DNA from: Candidatus Parabacteroides intestinigallinarum
GTDB lineage: Bacteria; Bacteroidota; Bacteroidia; Bacteroidales; Tannerellaceae
Direction of reading: 5' to 3'
Assembly: GCA_019114945.1 (NCBI GenBank)
Contig: DXEN01000054.1
Location: forward strand, 61,386 to 125,385
Length of the DNA: 64,000 nt
Shown: one piece after another, positions 1 to 9,151 of the stretch
How the letters are laid out: every line of letters begins with the position of its first letter
Numbering within the stretch: the stretch's first letter is position 1
The notes under the pieces: generated by a model
What the model was told of the DNA's origin: nothing
Seen by the model: the letters and a program-made list of their open reading frames with translations, nothing else
The model's database searches: none
Made by a program: the position numbers and the translations under genes

Positions 1-75
1 CAGCAAGCCAGCGGCAACACAAACAACAACAAAGACGGCAACGTAACAGATGTCGACTTTGAGGAGGTGAAATAA
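1..75 (+). CDS. dnaK: Chaperone DnaK, C-terminal fragment (runs off the left edge)
   Basis: Frame 1 reads QQASGNTNNNKDGNVTDVDFEEVK*, typical of a Bacteroidales DnaK C-terminus (…DVDFEEVK). Confidence 0.75.
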   Translation, partial: QQASGNTNNNKDGNVTDVDFEEVK

Positions 76-109
76 GTATCGGTAAACAACGATAATTAAC
101 AACAGTAAG

Positions 110-144
110 ATAGGGTGTAGCTCAATGAGTTACGCCCTATTTTT
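110..144 (+). terminator. Intrinsic terminator after dnaK
   Basis: ATAGGGTGTAGCTC-aat-GAGTTACGCCCTAT followed by TTTTT. Confidence 0.7.
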
Positions 145-146
145 AT

Positions 147-797
147 TTAAGGCAATTGAGCGTCGAGATAAAAGTTCCAGCGCAATTTATTCTTTTTCTC
201 GAAAGAGGATTTGATATTTATCCTTTCCTGTTGTTTAATGGTCAATCTTTTCTCTAACCTAATTTTCTCGCCTGTATCTTCCAAGTATATTTCATGTTCC
301 CGACTATTCCAATGAATGATGGAATCGTGGTCTTCCGCTCGCAATCCCATCGCTTTCAGAATTATGTTGGGACTTCCTTGCCCCGTGCCGATGAGATGAA
401 AATCAGAATCCCAAACGCTTCGTATCAAGAGGCTGGCGGGGACGTTTGAGGCTCCTACGACAATATCGAACCGGGTATAGGTATCGTTTAGGTCCAATGA
501 ACTTAAATAGACTCGGAATCCTTCTTTACACTGGGTTTCGGAATGTACTTTGTATCTCGAATTTTTATAAACGTAATGGCTCCTGTAAAAATCCTGCGCA
601 TCGTCTCCTATGCCTCCATAATAAATCTCTAACATCCTGATGATAAACTTATTACCTCGAACGGAAAGTGTACTTCCAAGCAGATTCCTCGCTAAATCCT
701 CTATTGCATTGATTGCTTCCTCTTTTTCATGAATAGTACCGATGAAACGGCCTTCTCCGTCTATCAGGTTCTTGATAGGATTAAATCGATTATCCAT
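147..797 (-). CDS. Uncharacterised protein, possibly a divergent methylpurine-DNA glycosylase (MPG/AAG) fold
   Basis: 216 aa ORF; motifs LARNLLGSTL, LEIYYGG, RFDIVVGASNVPASLLIRSVWD and GQGSPNIILKAMGL resemble MPG family signatures. Confidence 0.5.
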   Translation of the reverse strand: MDNRFNPIKNLIDGEGRFIGTIHEKEEAINAIEDLARNLLGSTLSVRGNKFIIRMLEIYYGGIGDDAQDFYRSHYVYKNSRYKVHSETQCKEGFRVYLSSLDLNDTYTRFDIVVGASNVPASLLIRSVWDSDFHLIGTGQGSPNIILKAMGLRAEDHDSIIHWNSREHEIYLEDTGEKIRLEKRLTIKQQERINIKSSFEKKNKLRWNFYLDAQLP

Positions 798-824
798 ACA
801 ATTTTTACATTTTAGAATGAATGA

Positions 825-1994
825 TTAGTTCTCACTGATTTGAAAACCATATTGACCGATGCTTTCCAGATATTCCAATATGAGGTCGATGGTTTTGTCG
901 ACATAATGTTGTGGTATGAAATTCCGTTCTTGCGATTTTTCCAGAAGGCGATGCGTACGTTCCTTTAGCTCACCATCGCCAATAATATCTCCGGTAGAGA
1001 AATTCCATACTGTCTCGAAACATTTTGCGATTAATCGATAATCGAATGTCGATAAATAGAAATCTAATCTACCGTATACATAGGCTTCTTGCTCCGCCCT
1101 GTCCGGCCGTTTCAGCGGGAAGCAGTGAAACTTGCTCGTTGTCTCCATCCGGATATTCCATGTTACGCAATTGAGCACACCTCCGTCTATCGCAATCTCG
1201 TTGGAGAGAATAGGAATAATTTCGCAATCTGGGAATAATTCCTGGGTGCGTTTGCAGGCTTCCGCATCTTTCTCTAAATGAAATTGCGGCAATAGGATGA
1301 TATTCCCAATCCGCAAGAAGTTGATGTAAACTCCCTCCGCTGTATAATCCCCATGCTCGTTCTTCCGGATTATCGTTTCCGATGGGAAAAGGTGGATATT
1401 CAGTCCCGTTTTCTCCAACGCACGATCCATCTTGGTGCGCCATGTTTTACTCTCCTTCGAATAATCAGCCACTATCAAGTTTTTGTCATCTATGAACCGT
1501 ACCATGCCATCGGCGTGTCCCGTCATGTCATAGGGTAGTTGGGGTATCACGTAGATTCGCTCTATTCCAAGCGCTTTTTTTAATAAGGATAGGACGGTTG
1601 TCTTTTTTAAGCGGGCATTGTCTTTCCATATCTTATCCGTCAGGATAGCGGAGTTGTCTGATTTCACGATATTGCCTCCATCTATTATCAAATCTGTTTT
1701 CGACAGCTCGAACGTGTAATCCAAGCTCACCTCGGAAGGTATAGTTAATTGGGAAATGTATTTTGGAGAAAGATAGTAATCCGGGAAATAATCGAATTGG
1801 ACGAATTGGCGGATGCCTGTTTGGATTGGCATATAATCCCGGCACCAAATATCATGCGTGTGTTCGATAAATCCATAATGAATCCCCTTTTCCACTAAAA
1901 TGCGTTTTAAGCGTGCCCAGAACGGAGTATATTTTTCTATGCTTTTAATTAATGAGCTAAAGTATATGAAATTTGTTTCTTTGTCTATTATCAT
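825..1994 (-). CDS. Agmatine deiminase / peptidylarginine deiminase family protein
   Basis: 389 aa; motifs IDGGNIV, TGHADGMVRFID, EIAIDGGVLNCVTWNI. Confidence 0.85.
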   Translation of the reverse strand: MIIDKETNFIYFSSLIKSIEKYTPFWARLKRILVEKGIHYGFIEHTHDIWCRDYMPIQTGIRQFVQFDYFPDYYLSPKYISQLTIPSEVSLDYTFELSKTDLIIDGGNIVKSDNSAILTDKIWKDNARLKKTTVLSLLKKALGIERIYVIPQLPYDMTGHADGMVRFIDDKNLIVADYSKESKTWRTKMDRALEKTGLNIHLFPSETIIRKNEHGDYTAEGVYINFLRIGNIILLPQFHLEKDAEACKRTQELFPDCEIIPILSNEIAIDGGVLNCVTWNIRMETTSKFHCFPLKRPDRAEQEAYVYGRLDFYLSTFDYRLIAKCFETVWNFSTGDIIGDGELKERTHRLLEKSQERNFIPQHYVDKTIDLILEYLESIGQYGFQISEN

Positions 1995-2014
1995 GCCGGT
2001 TGTTTTTCTATAAA

Positions 2015-2042
2015 GTAGAGACGCAAAATTTTACGTCTCTAC
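2015..2042. repeat. Short palindromic intergenic element
   Basis: GTAGAGACG-caaaatttta-CGTCTCTAC inverted repeat. Confidence 0.6.
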
Positions 2043-2065
2043 CTATAAATATTATATGAGGTGTT

Positions 2066-2365
2066 TTACCGTACGGCAATCTTCAGCGTTTCGCCGCCAG
2101 CGGTCATGATGTAGATGCCCGCGGGCAGGTTGGCGATAGTAGCGGTGCCGCTTACCGTGGCGTTGTAGTGGCATACGCTCGTCATGCCGTAGACTTGTAC
2201 GGCCGTGGCTTCGGTGGTGGTGATGACGATCGCGCCGTCCGCCGTAAGAGCCTCCTTCCGGACGTCCTGTAGCGACACGGCTGGATAGTCGTCCATTACC
2301 TGTGCCTCGACGCTCATTCCGCAAACGACACTGGCCATTAAAGCCAAAAGGTACTGTTTTCTCAT
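2066..2365 (-). CDS. Short secreted protein: signal peptide plus DUF6383/sorting-domain-like C-terminus
   Basis: MRKQYLLALMASVVCGMSVEA signal peptide; C-terminus AIVITTTEATAVQVYGM…ATIANLPAGIYIMTAGGETLKIAVR matches the protein at 60439-61470. Confidence 0.7.
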   Translation of the reverse strand: MRKQYLLALMASVVCGMSVEAQVMDDYPAVSLQDVRKEALTADGAIVITTTEATAVQVYGMTSVCHYNATVSGTATIANLPAGIYIMTAGGETLKIAVR

Positions 2366-2469
2366 GTTATTTACCCCTATTTTTAATTATTGAACGCAGC
2401 AAATATAGGGAAATTTCATCTACCTTCGCGGCCGGTTATCGATGTTTTTTAATTCTCAAAACCACGTTT

Positions 2470-3840
2470 ATGGCAAATACGAAAGAGATGACGGAGGGCG
2501 CTATCTTCCCTCTCCTATTTAGTTTCACGTTGCCCCTTTTGTTGGGGAACATCCTTCAGCAGACCTATTCGTTGATCGACGCGGCGATCGTCGGCAAATT
2601 CTTAGGCATAAACTCTTTGGCGGCGGTGGGAGCGAGTACTTCGGTTGTATTCCTTATTTTGGGATTTTGCAACGGTTGCTGCGCGGGGTTCGGCATCCCC
2701 GTGGCGCAGAAATTCGGGGCGAGGGATTACGCCACGATGCGCCGCTACGTGGCGACGGGCTTGCGGCTGGCCATCAGCATGTCGGTAGCGATCGCCGCGA
2801 TCTCCGGCTGGCTGTGCCGCGACATCCTGCGGTGGATGCAGACGCCGGCGAATATCTTCGACGAGGCGTTCGATTATCTGTTCATCACCTTCCTGGGCAT
2901 TCCCTGCACGTTTTTCTACAACCTGCTGGCGAGTTTCATCCGGGCGCTGGGCGATAGCAAGACGCCGTTCTTGTTCCTGCTGCTCTCCACGGTATTAAAT
3001 ATTTTCCTGGATTTGTTCTGCATCCTGACGTTGGGCTGGGGCGTGGCGGGCGCGGCGATCGCGACGCTCGTGGCGCAAGGCGTCTCCGCCGCGCTTTGCT
3101 ACCTGTATATGACGCGGCGCTTCCCCATCCTGCGGGCCGAGTCGCCGGACGACCGCCGGTTCCACGCCGGTCTGGCGCGCGTCTTGCTGTCGATGGGCGT
3201 GCCGATGGGCTTGCAGTTCTCCATCACTGCGATCGGAAGCATCATGTTGCAAAGCGCGAACAACGCGTTGGGCACGGTGTGCGTGGCCGCCTTCACCGCC
3301 GCCATCCGCGTGAAGATGTTCTTCATGTGCGCCTTCGAGAGCCTGGGCATCGCGATGGCCACCTACTGCGGGCAGAACTACGGCGCCGGGAAGCCGGAGC
3401 GCATCCTGCGGGGCATCAAGATAAGCGTGGGGATGATGCTCGCTTACGCCGCCGTCACGTGGGCGATCCTCATGTGGGGCTCCCGCGTGTTCACCCTGTT
3501 GTTCGTCGACCCTTCGGAGACCGACATCCTGGATTACGCGGAGCGGTTCTTGCGTATCTCGTGCAGCTTCTTCCCCACGGTGGGGTTGCTTTGCATCCTG
3601 CGCTACGCCATCCAGGGCGTGGGCTTCAGCAACCTGGCGATGTTCTCGGGCGTCTCGGAGATGATCGCCCGGGTGCTGGTCAGTCTCCTCGTCGTCCCGG
3701 TGTTCGGATTCATGGGCGTATGTTTTGGCGACCCGATGGCGTGGATCGCGGCGGACTTGTTCCTGGTGCCCGCCTTCTGGTACGTGTATCGGAAGATTAA
3801 AAAGGCGCCTCGGAACGAAGCTCGATCCGTTCCCGCGTGA
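2470..3840 (+). CDS. MATE family efflux transporter
   Basis: ORF with start adjusted to MANTKEMTEG; many TM segments; LPLLLGNILQQTYSLIDAAIVGKFLG. Confidence 0.88.
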   Translation: MANTKEMTEGAIFPLLFSFTLPLLLGNILQQTYSLIDAAIVGKFLGINSLAAVGASTSVVFLILGFCNGCCAGFGIPVAQKFGARDYATMRRYVATGLRLAISMSVAIAAISGWLCRDILRWMQTPANIFDEAFDYLFITFLGIPCTFFYNLLASFIRALGDSKTPFLFLLLSTVLNIFLDLFCILTLGWGVAGAAIATLVAQGVSAALCYLYMTRRFPILRAESPDDRRFHAGLARVLLSMGVPMGLQFSITAIGSIMLQSANNALGTVCVAAFTAAIRVKMFFMCAFESLGIAMATYCGQNYGAGKPERILRGIKISVGMMLAYAAVTWAILMWGSRVFTLLFVDPSETDILDYAERFLRISCSFFPTVGLLCILRYAIQGVGFSNLAMFSGVSEMIARVLVSLLVVPVFGFMGVCFGDPMAWIAADLFLVPAFWYVYRKIKKAPRNEARSVPA

Positions 3841-5428
3841 CGGGATGCGTGAAGGCGAGATATTCCGCGTGCAGGTAAAGCCGCTCCGCCTTCCGCCCAT
3901 ACAACGCGTCGCCAACGATCGGGCAACCCAATCCGAGCGGATGGGCGGCGTGCACGCGCAGTTGGTGGGTGCGCCCGGTACGCGGGAAAAAGGCGACACG
4001 CATTGTCCCGCCGAGGCGCTCCAACACGGCGTATTCCGTGATGGCGGGCTTGCCGTGCTCCTCGCTCACGAGCTGCCGCGGGCGATCCAAGGGGTCGGGG
4101 CATAGCGGCAAGTCGATCGTGCCCGCGTCCCGCGGGACATCCCCGTCCAAAAGGGCGACGTATCTTTTCCCGACGGTCCGATGCTTGAACTGCGCCTGTA
4201 GGTTCTGGTGCGCCTCCTTCGTCTTGGCGGCGAGAAGAATCCCCGACGTATCCATATCCAAACGATGCGCGAGCAGCGGACCGGTCGCCTCCGGATAAAT
4301 CCGGCGCAATTGCCGGTAAACGGAATCGGCGTCGCTTTTCCCCGGCACGGAAAGCATCCCGGCGGGCTTATCGACCGCCACAATGTACGCATCCTCGTAT
4401 AGGATGCGCAGGCTGCCCACCTCTGGGGCGCATGTCTCGGGTGCGGGCGGCGTCTCTAGGCGCAATCCCCGCAACATGTGGCGCAGGATAGGCTCACATT
4501 TTCCCTTGCACGCCGGGTAATAATAGCCGTGGCGACGCACCTCGGCCACGGGCGAGTCGCCCCACCAGAATTCCGCCATCGCGAGCGGCTCCAAGCGTTT
4601 TCGGTAGGCGTATTGCAGCAGCTTCGGCGCCGCACACTCGCCGGCTCCGGCCGGAGGAACGCCGCTGGCGGTATCCGCAAATAACTCGTGCAGGTCTTTC
4701 GCCTCGCCACAGGCGTTCAGCATGCGGAACTGGCCGAAGAGCCAGTCTTGTAACGCCGCCGAGCGTCGTTTACGCTCCTGCCGCATCCGCTCGATGACCA
4801 CATCGAGGCGATCGACCTCCGCCTGCCTCTGTTCGACCTCCGCCCGCATGGCTCGTTCCAATCGTTTGATTTCCGCTTTCTGGTACTGGCTCTCTCGGAT
4901 AAGAGCAGCCGCTTCCGACTCGCTCAGCGGACTTTGGCGGCGGAGGTCGCGTGCCGCTTTTGCGGTTTTATACGCCTCTTTCGCCTCGGAGATCCGTTGC
5001 CGTGCGTAAGCGGTAGCTTCCTCCAGCTTTTTCCGAGCCTCGAAGTAAACGGGTGCGGTTTGTAATCGTCGTATCTCGTCATTCATCGCGGAGATGTTTC
5101 GTTCCTCCTGGCGGAAATAGCACTCCGGTGCGGAGAAATCGAAAACCGGTGGCACGAAAAAGGGTTGTGTGCTCCGTCCTGCCAAGTTGCCGGAGAATGC
5201 GGCCAGGTAACCGAGCGCACCAGCGACGTCACGAACCACCAACACCCCGAACATCTTACCGGCACGCAGTTCTTCCGCCCATTCCTCCTGTTTCGAAAGA
5301 AACTCCTGCGTCTCTTCTGCCGCAATGACGCACAGCGGATGCGGTGTATAATGAAAAGGATTGGTGAAACGCCCCGGTAAGGGGATATCCGCTACCGGGT
5401 GCGTGAACGTATGAAACTTGTCTTCCAT
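3797..5428 (-). CDS. RluA family pseudouridine synthase with N-terminal extension
   Basis: HRLDMDTSGILLAAKT, GRTHQLRVHAAHPLGLGCPIVGDALYG; start adjusted to MEDKFH. Confidence 0.88.
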   Translation of the reverse strand: MEDKFHTFTHPVADIPLPGRFTNPFHYTPHPLCVIAAEETQEFLSKQEEWAEELRAGKMFGVLVVRDVAGALGYLAAFSGNLAGRSTQPFFVPPVFDFSAPECYFRQEERNISAMNDEIRRLQTAPVYFEARKKLEEATAYARQRISEAKEAYKTAKAARDLRRQSPLSESEAAALIRESQYQKAEIKRLERAMRAEVEQRQAEVDRLDVVIERMRQERKRRSAALQDWLFGQFRMLNACGEAKDLHELFADTASGVPPAGAGECAAPKLLQYAYRKRLEPLAMAEFWWGDSPVAEVRRHGYYYPACKGKCEPILRHMLRGLRLETPPAPETCAPEVGSLRILYEDAYIVAVDKPAGMLSVPGKSDADSVYRQLRRIYPEATGPLLAHRLDMDTSGILLAAKTKEAHQNLQAQFKHRTVGKRYVALLDGDVPRDAGTIDLPLCPDPLDRPRQLVSEEHGKPAITEYAVLERLGGTMRVAFFPRTGRTHQLRVHAAHPLGLGCPIVGDALYGRKAERLYLHAEYLAFTHPVTRERIELRSEAPF

Positions 5429-6978
5429 CAGTGGTTGATTAATCGGGCATACATATAAACGGCCGGCGCCGCGGTCTTCCCCTCGTGGTACAATCCCGGC
5501 CGGGAGACCCGATCCCATTGTACCAACGCACGGGCCTCATCGGCGGAGAGCGTATCGGTAGAGAGTGCGCTCCAGCATTCCCCGTCGCGGCTCCACGCAA
5601 ACGAGACGCACGTGCCTTCCTCCACCTCCATCCGCAAATAGAGCGGAGAGGCAGGCAGCGGAAGGTCCGCCAACATGCGTTCTTTCCCGTCCATAAGGCA
5701 TTTGAGCATCAAGCGGTCGCCTGCACAGCCCAAGGTAATGAGATTACGTGCGTCGCCATACAAGGCGATGCCTTTCCAAGCGTCATTTTGGTTGACCACC
5801 GCCGTCTCGAACGTATAACGCTCGGCGGCGGGTCGCAGGCAAAGCGCCGTGCCGCTGGAAACGCCCTGCTTAGGCATCCCCGCGAGCGTCAGCCTACCGT
5901 TGCGTACACTGGCTTGTATATCCGCGAACGTATAGTTCCAGCTCCAATCATTACGCAGCCGGTCCGCGGAGAAATCGTCATAAAAGTCGGCGAGCGGTCG
6001 TTGCGCCGTCTCGGCGAAGGGAACAGGCTGCGTACGTACGGCATACTCGCCGGTCACGAAGTGAGGCCACCCATCGTCGCCCATTCGTATCTCCTGCAAA
6101 AACGGCTGCCTTCCCTGATAAAATCCATTCCCCGGCAAATAAGCGTGGCATAAGTAATACATTCGTCCGTCCGGTGCGGTGGCGATGGTGCCATGCCCAA
6201 TCGAAAGCACCTCCTTGCTGCCGTGCAGGATGGGATTTCCAGCATACTTCTCGTACGGTCCGTCGATGTTCTTAGAACGGGCCACGGAAACAGCATAATC
6301 GCTACGAGGTCCGCAGCAACCCCCTTCGGAATAAATCAAGTAATAATAGTCGCCGTGCTTAAACCAATGTTGTCCCTCCATACCAACGCGATCGTCGTCG
6401 CGCAGCAGATGGAACGGCTCTCCCTCCAGTCGCAGTCCGTCATCTGATAACTGGCACGCCAACAGCTCTATAGGGCGGTTATCCAATCCATAAGCCTTCC
6501 AGCTAATGTATAATTCGCCCTTGTCCTCCAAGACGAACGCGTCGATCGCCTCCTTGCCGAACTCGACCACCGGTCCGTAGTCCTTGAACTTGCTGGTAGG
6601 CGAGTCCGCCACGGCTACCCCGATACACGAAATGTTGTCCGACCGCTTGCGTGCGGTGTAATACACGTACGTTCTCCCGTCGTGGTGGAACCATTCCGGC
6701 GCCCAGAAGGAAGACAGGGTCCAATCCGGTTTCTGGTCAAATATATGCCCTATTTGCCGCCAATTGACCAGGTCCGTGGAAGTAAAAATCGGATAATGCG
6801 GCGCCCATTCCGAGGAAGTTCCCGTCGCATAGTAAGTTTCTCCTATCCGAAGGATGGAAGGGTCGGGTACATCTCCGTGAATCACCGGATTCGTGAAATA
6901 AGCGTTTTGCTGCGACCAGCCGGCTATCGCGCAGCTCGCATAGAAAAGTAAAGAAAGAAATGTTCGTGTTTGTCTCAT
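5428..6978 (-). CDS. Glycoside hydrolase family 43 protein
   Basis: Signal peptide; NPVIHGDVPDPSILRIGETYYATGTS; FWAPEWFHHDGRTYVYYTA; TGATG stop/start overlap with the downstream gene. Confidence 0.85.
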   Translation of the reverse strand: MRQTRTFLSLLFYASCAIAGWSQQNAYFTNPVIHGDVPDPSILRIGETYYATGTSSEWAPHYPIFTSTDLVNWRQIGHIFDQKPDWTLSSFWAPEWFHHDGRTYVYYTARKRSDNISCIGVAVADSPTSKFKDYGPVVEFGKEAIDAFVLEDKGELYISWKAYGLDNRPIELLACQLSDDGLRLEGEPFHLLRDDDRVGMEGQHWFKHGDYYYLIYSEGGCCGPRSDYAVSVARSKNIDGPYEKYAGNPILHGSKEVLSIGHGTIATAPDGRMYYLCHAYLPGNGFYQGRQPFLQEIRMGDDGWPHFVTGEYAVRTQPVPFAETAQRPLADFYDDFSADRLRNDWSWNYTFADIQASVRNGRLTLAGMPKQGVSSGTALCLRPAAERYTFETAVVNQNDAWKGIALYGDARNLITLGCAGDRLMLKCLMDGKERMLADLPLPASPLYLRMEVEEGTCVSFAWSRDGECWSALSTDTLSADEARALVQWDRVSRPGLYHEGKTAAPAVYMYARLINH

Positions 6979-7119
6979 GTCTGATTGATTTGAAAGTGTA
7001 AAGATATTTATTTCATGGCATATTCGCCGTATGCTCGTGCCTGATAAATCATGAAAAGGCATGTTCGCTGCCAAGATGACAATCGTACATGTCGTATTGG
7101 CGGTCAGGATATTGAAACA

Positions 7120-7186
7120 AGTTTGCGAAAGTTTAAAAGCGATGGGCGTGGATTTAAAATAGTTCGCGCAAGTTTAAAAGGGGCGT
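7120..7186 (+). promoter_or_regulatory. Pair of direct repeats upstream of the Hsp20 promoter (candidate activator sites)
   Basis: AGTTTGCGAAAGTTTAAAAG (7120) and AGTTCGCGCAAGTTTAAAAG (7161), spaced 41 nt. Confidence 0.5.
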
Positions 7187-7211
7187 GCCTCGCTGAAAGG
7201 TGGCTGTCAGC

Positions 7212-7227
7212 GGGCACGCTCTTTGCA
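7212..7227 (+). promoter_or_regulatory. Candidate sigma-54 (-24/-12) promoter
   Basis: GGGCACGCTCTTTGCA against consensus TGGCACGNNNNTTGCA; one mismatch, correct GG/GC spacing. Confidence 0.55.
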
Positions 7228-7313
7228 GAAGGTAGGGTGAACTCCGGAAATCGAAAGATGGAGGAGCTCAAGAAAAAGATAAAAAGAACAATTAAAGATA
7301 GGAGATTAAAGTT

Positions 7314-7751
7314 ATGATGCCGAGTAGAAAGTATTACAATCAAAATTGGTTACCGAGTTTCTTCAATGATTTCTTTGATAACGACTGGATGACGAAAGCG
7401 AACGCTACAGCTCCGGCTATCAATGTAATAGAAAGCGAGAGCGATTATAAGGTAGAGGTCGCCGCTCCGGGCATGACAAAGGATGATTTCCAAATCCATC
7501 TGAGTGAGGACAACGAGTTGGTGATCTCGATGGAAAAGAAAAACGAGACGAAAGAAGAAGATAAGAAGAACAAGCGTTATCTGCGCCGTGAATTCTCTTA
7601 TGCGAAATTCCAGCAATCGTTGGTATTGCCGGATGACGTAGAAAAAGACAGAATTAGCGCGAACGTCACGGATGGCGTTTTGACGATTGATTTGCCGAAA
7701 CGGACACCGGAGGAAAAAGCTAAGGTCAATAAGGTCATCGAGATCCATTGA
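7314..7751 (+). CDS. Hsp20/alpha-crystallin family small heat-shock protein
   Basis: 145 aa; INVIESESDYKVEVAAPGMTKDDFQIHL…GVLTIDLPK. Confidence 0.93.
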   Translation: MMPSRKYYNQNWLPSFFNDFFDNDWMTKANATAPAINVIESESDYKVEVAAPGMTKDDFQIHLSEDNELVISMEKKNETKEEDKKNKRYLRREFSYAKFQQSLVLPDDVEKDRISANVTDGVLTIDLPKRTPEEKAKVNKVIEIH

Positions 7752-7777
7752 TCGGATTCATTCGAATTAAAAGGGAG

Positions 7778-7811
7778 AGAGGACGTGTCTGCATGACACG
7801 CCCTCTTTTTT
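7778..7811 (+). terminator. Intrinsic terminator of hsp20
   Basis: AGAGG-a-CGTGTC-tgcat-GACACG-c-CCTCT then T tract. Confidence 0.75.
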
Positions 7812-7901
7812 ATATCTTCACTTACTTTCCGACCGGGAAAGCGCACTGGCTTTCTCGCTCCTATGCGGGAATCGTAAAGGTTGAATCTATAATTGCTACG
7901 A

Positions 7902-8069
7902 TTAATAAATCTTATCAAGGTCAACCGCTTTAACCCTGAAGATATGCCCATTACGAGAGAATACCAGTTCTCCGTCTTCCTTCTTTTTCTGGTTCACCAA
8001 TCGCTGGAAGGCGATATTCGCTCCTTTTACGATATTCTCCTCAAATTCCTTAACCTCTTGTTCATTCAT
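7902..8069 (-). CDS. Small protein, putative partner of the zeta-like kinase
   Basis: MNEQEVKEFEENIVKGANIAFQRLVNQKKKEDGELVFSRNGHIFRVKAVDLDKIY; overlaps the upstream ORF by 8 nt. Confidence 0.6.
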   Translation of the reverse strand: MNEQEVKEFEENIVKGANIAFQRLVNQKKKEDGELVFSRNGHIFRVKAVDLDKIY

Positions 8070-8637
8070 GATGTTCAAGTTTTGTAAAAATGTCCCAATT
8101 AAACACTTCCTTTTTATCATTCTTAAATCCCTTGGCGATCACTTCCATAGGCGACATAGAGTTATCCGTTATCATCCAATAATCGCTGATGGGTAAGTAC
8201 AACTCAAACAAGTTGTGGATACCGGCCTTATATCGGCGCCTGATAGTCGGCTCCGGGATATTGTGGCCTCCGGCGGCGACCCTCATCTTCACACGTTCCA
8301 CCGCTAAATCAGGCGTGTTCAGCCAGAAATAAAGCAGCGTGACATAATAACCTTCCCTCTGTGCTTCCCGTATTAAGTTCGCGACCGAACGGGTTGCCAG
8401 CGTCGTTTCCATTGCGAAAGTCTCACCCGCGCTGATGAGTTCCTTGATTCGCTTATACATAATACGGCTGGCTTCAACGGCTACGGCGATACTATCCGCA
8501 TTAAAAGGGGAAAGCCCCTTGGCTATCTCGTCCGAGTTAACAAACTCCTTGCATTTTAGCATCTCTGGTAAAATGGTAAAGGAGGCTGTCGTTTTCCCAG
8601 CTCCGTTGCAACCTGATATTATATACAAATATGGCAC
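8062..8637 (-). CDS. Zeta toxin family protein (P-loop kinase)
   Basis: IISGCNGAGKTTAS Walker A; NSDEIAKGLSPF; ETTLATRS. Confidence 0.8.
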   Translation of the reverse strand: MPYLYIISGCNGAGKTTASFTILPEMLKCKEFVNSDEIAKGLSPFNADSIAVAVEASRIMYKRIKELISAGETFAMETTLATRSVANLIREAQREGYYVTLLYFWLNTPDLAVERVKMRVAAGGHNIPEPTIRRRYKAGIHNLFELYLPISDYWMITDNSMSPMEVIAKGFKNDKKEVFNWDIFTKLEHHE

Positions 8638-8932
8638 TGTTCGCTGTTTTTGATACCGCGAATATATGTAATAGTTTTTTAATACGGTTCGTTTTGTTTC
8701 TCAAAAATCATAAAAATGCGCGGAAAATGTACTTTTAAGCGCTCTGTTTGTATGGGAAAGGGGGTGTTTTCGTTGATTTTGTCCTTCCGTATTGTCGCGG
8801 GAGCGGTCGCAAAGGGCGCATGCCGAGGATTTATCCGCTCTTCCCCGTGGAAATATCTCATAAATCGTAACTCGTTTATCGGTATTTTCTTACATTTTAT
8901 AAGGAATATCGAATAAATAATTACGAATTATA

Positions 8933-8963
8933 TTTGCCAGTTTAGGAAAAGAGCGTATCTTTG
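8933..8963 (+). promoter_or_regulatory. Bacteroidetes-type promoter for the leu operon
   Basis: TTTG (8933-8936) - 19 nt - TATCTTTG (8956-8963), matching TTTG/TAnnTTTG. Confidence 0.75.
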
Positions 8964-9007
8964 CGGCGTTTTAACGAATACGACAAACAGAAGCAAGACA
9001 TATTACG

Positions 9008-9082
9008 ATGATACGCGATTTATTAAATGGTCTCATTATTTCTCTACACGTGATTCTACTCTGGAAACGGGATAGGAAGTGA
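9008..9082 (+). CDS. leuL: Leader peptide of the leucine operon
   Basis: MIRDLLNGLIISLHVILLWKRDRK*: 6 Leu, 4 Ile, 1 Val in 24 codons, followed by attenuator structures. Confidence 0.75.
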   Translation: MIRDLLNGLIISLHVILLWKRDRK

Positions 9083-9151
9083 GATTGTGCGCTTCGCGGC
9101 GTCAGGATATAAGAAAGAGCCTCTCTCACTTCCGGGTGAGCGGGGCTTTTT
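9075..9151 (+). promoter_or_regulatory. Transcription attenuator: antiterminator and intrinsic terminator
   Basis: GGAAGTGAGA (9075-9084) is a perfect complement of TCTCACTTCC (9124-9133), which is part of the terminator AGCCTC-T-CTCAC-TTCCGG-GTGAG-C-GGGGCT-TTTT (9118-9151). Confidence 0.8.
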
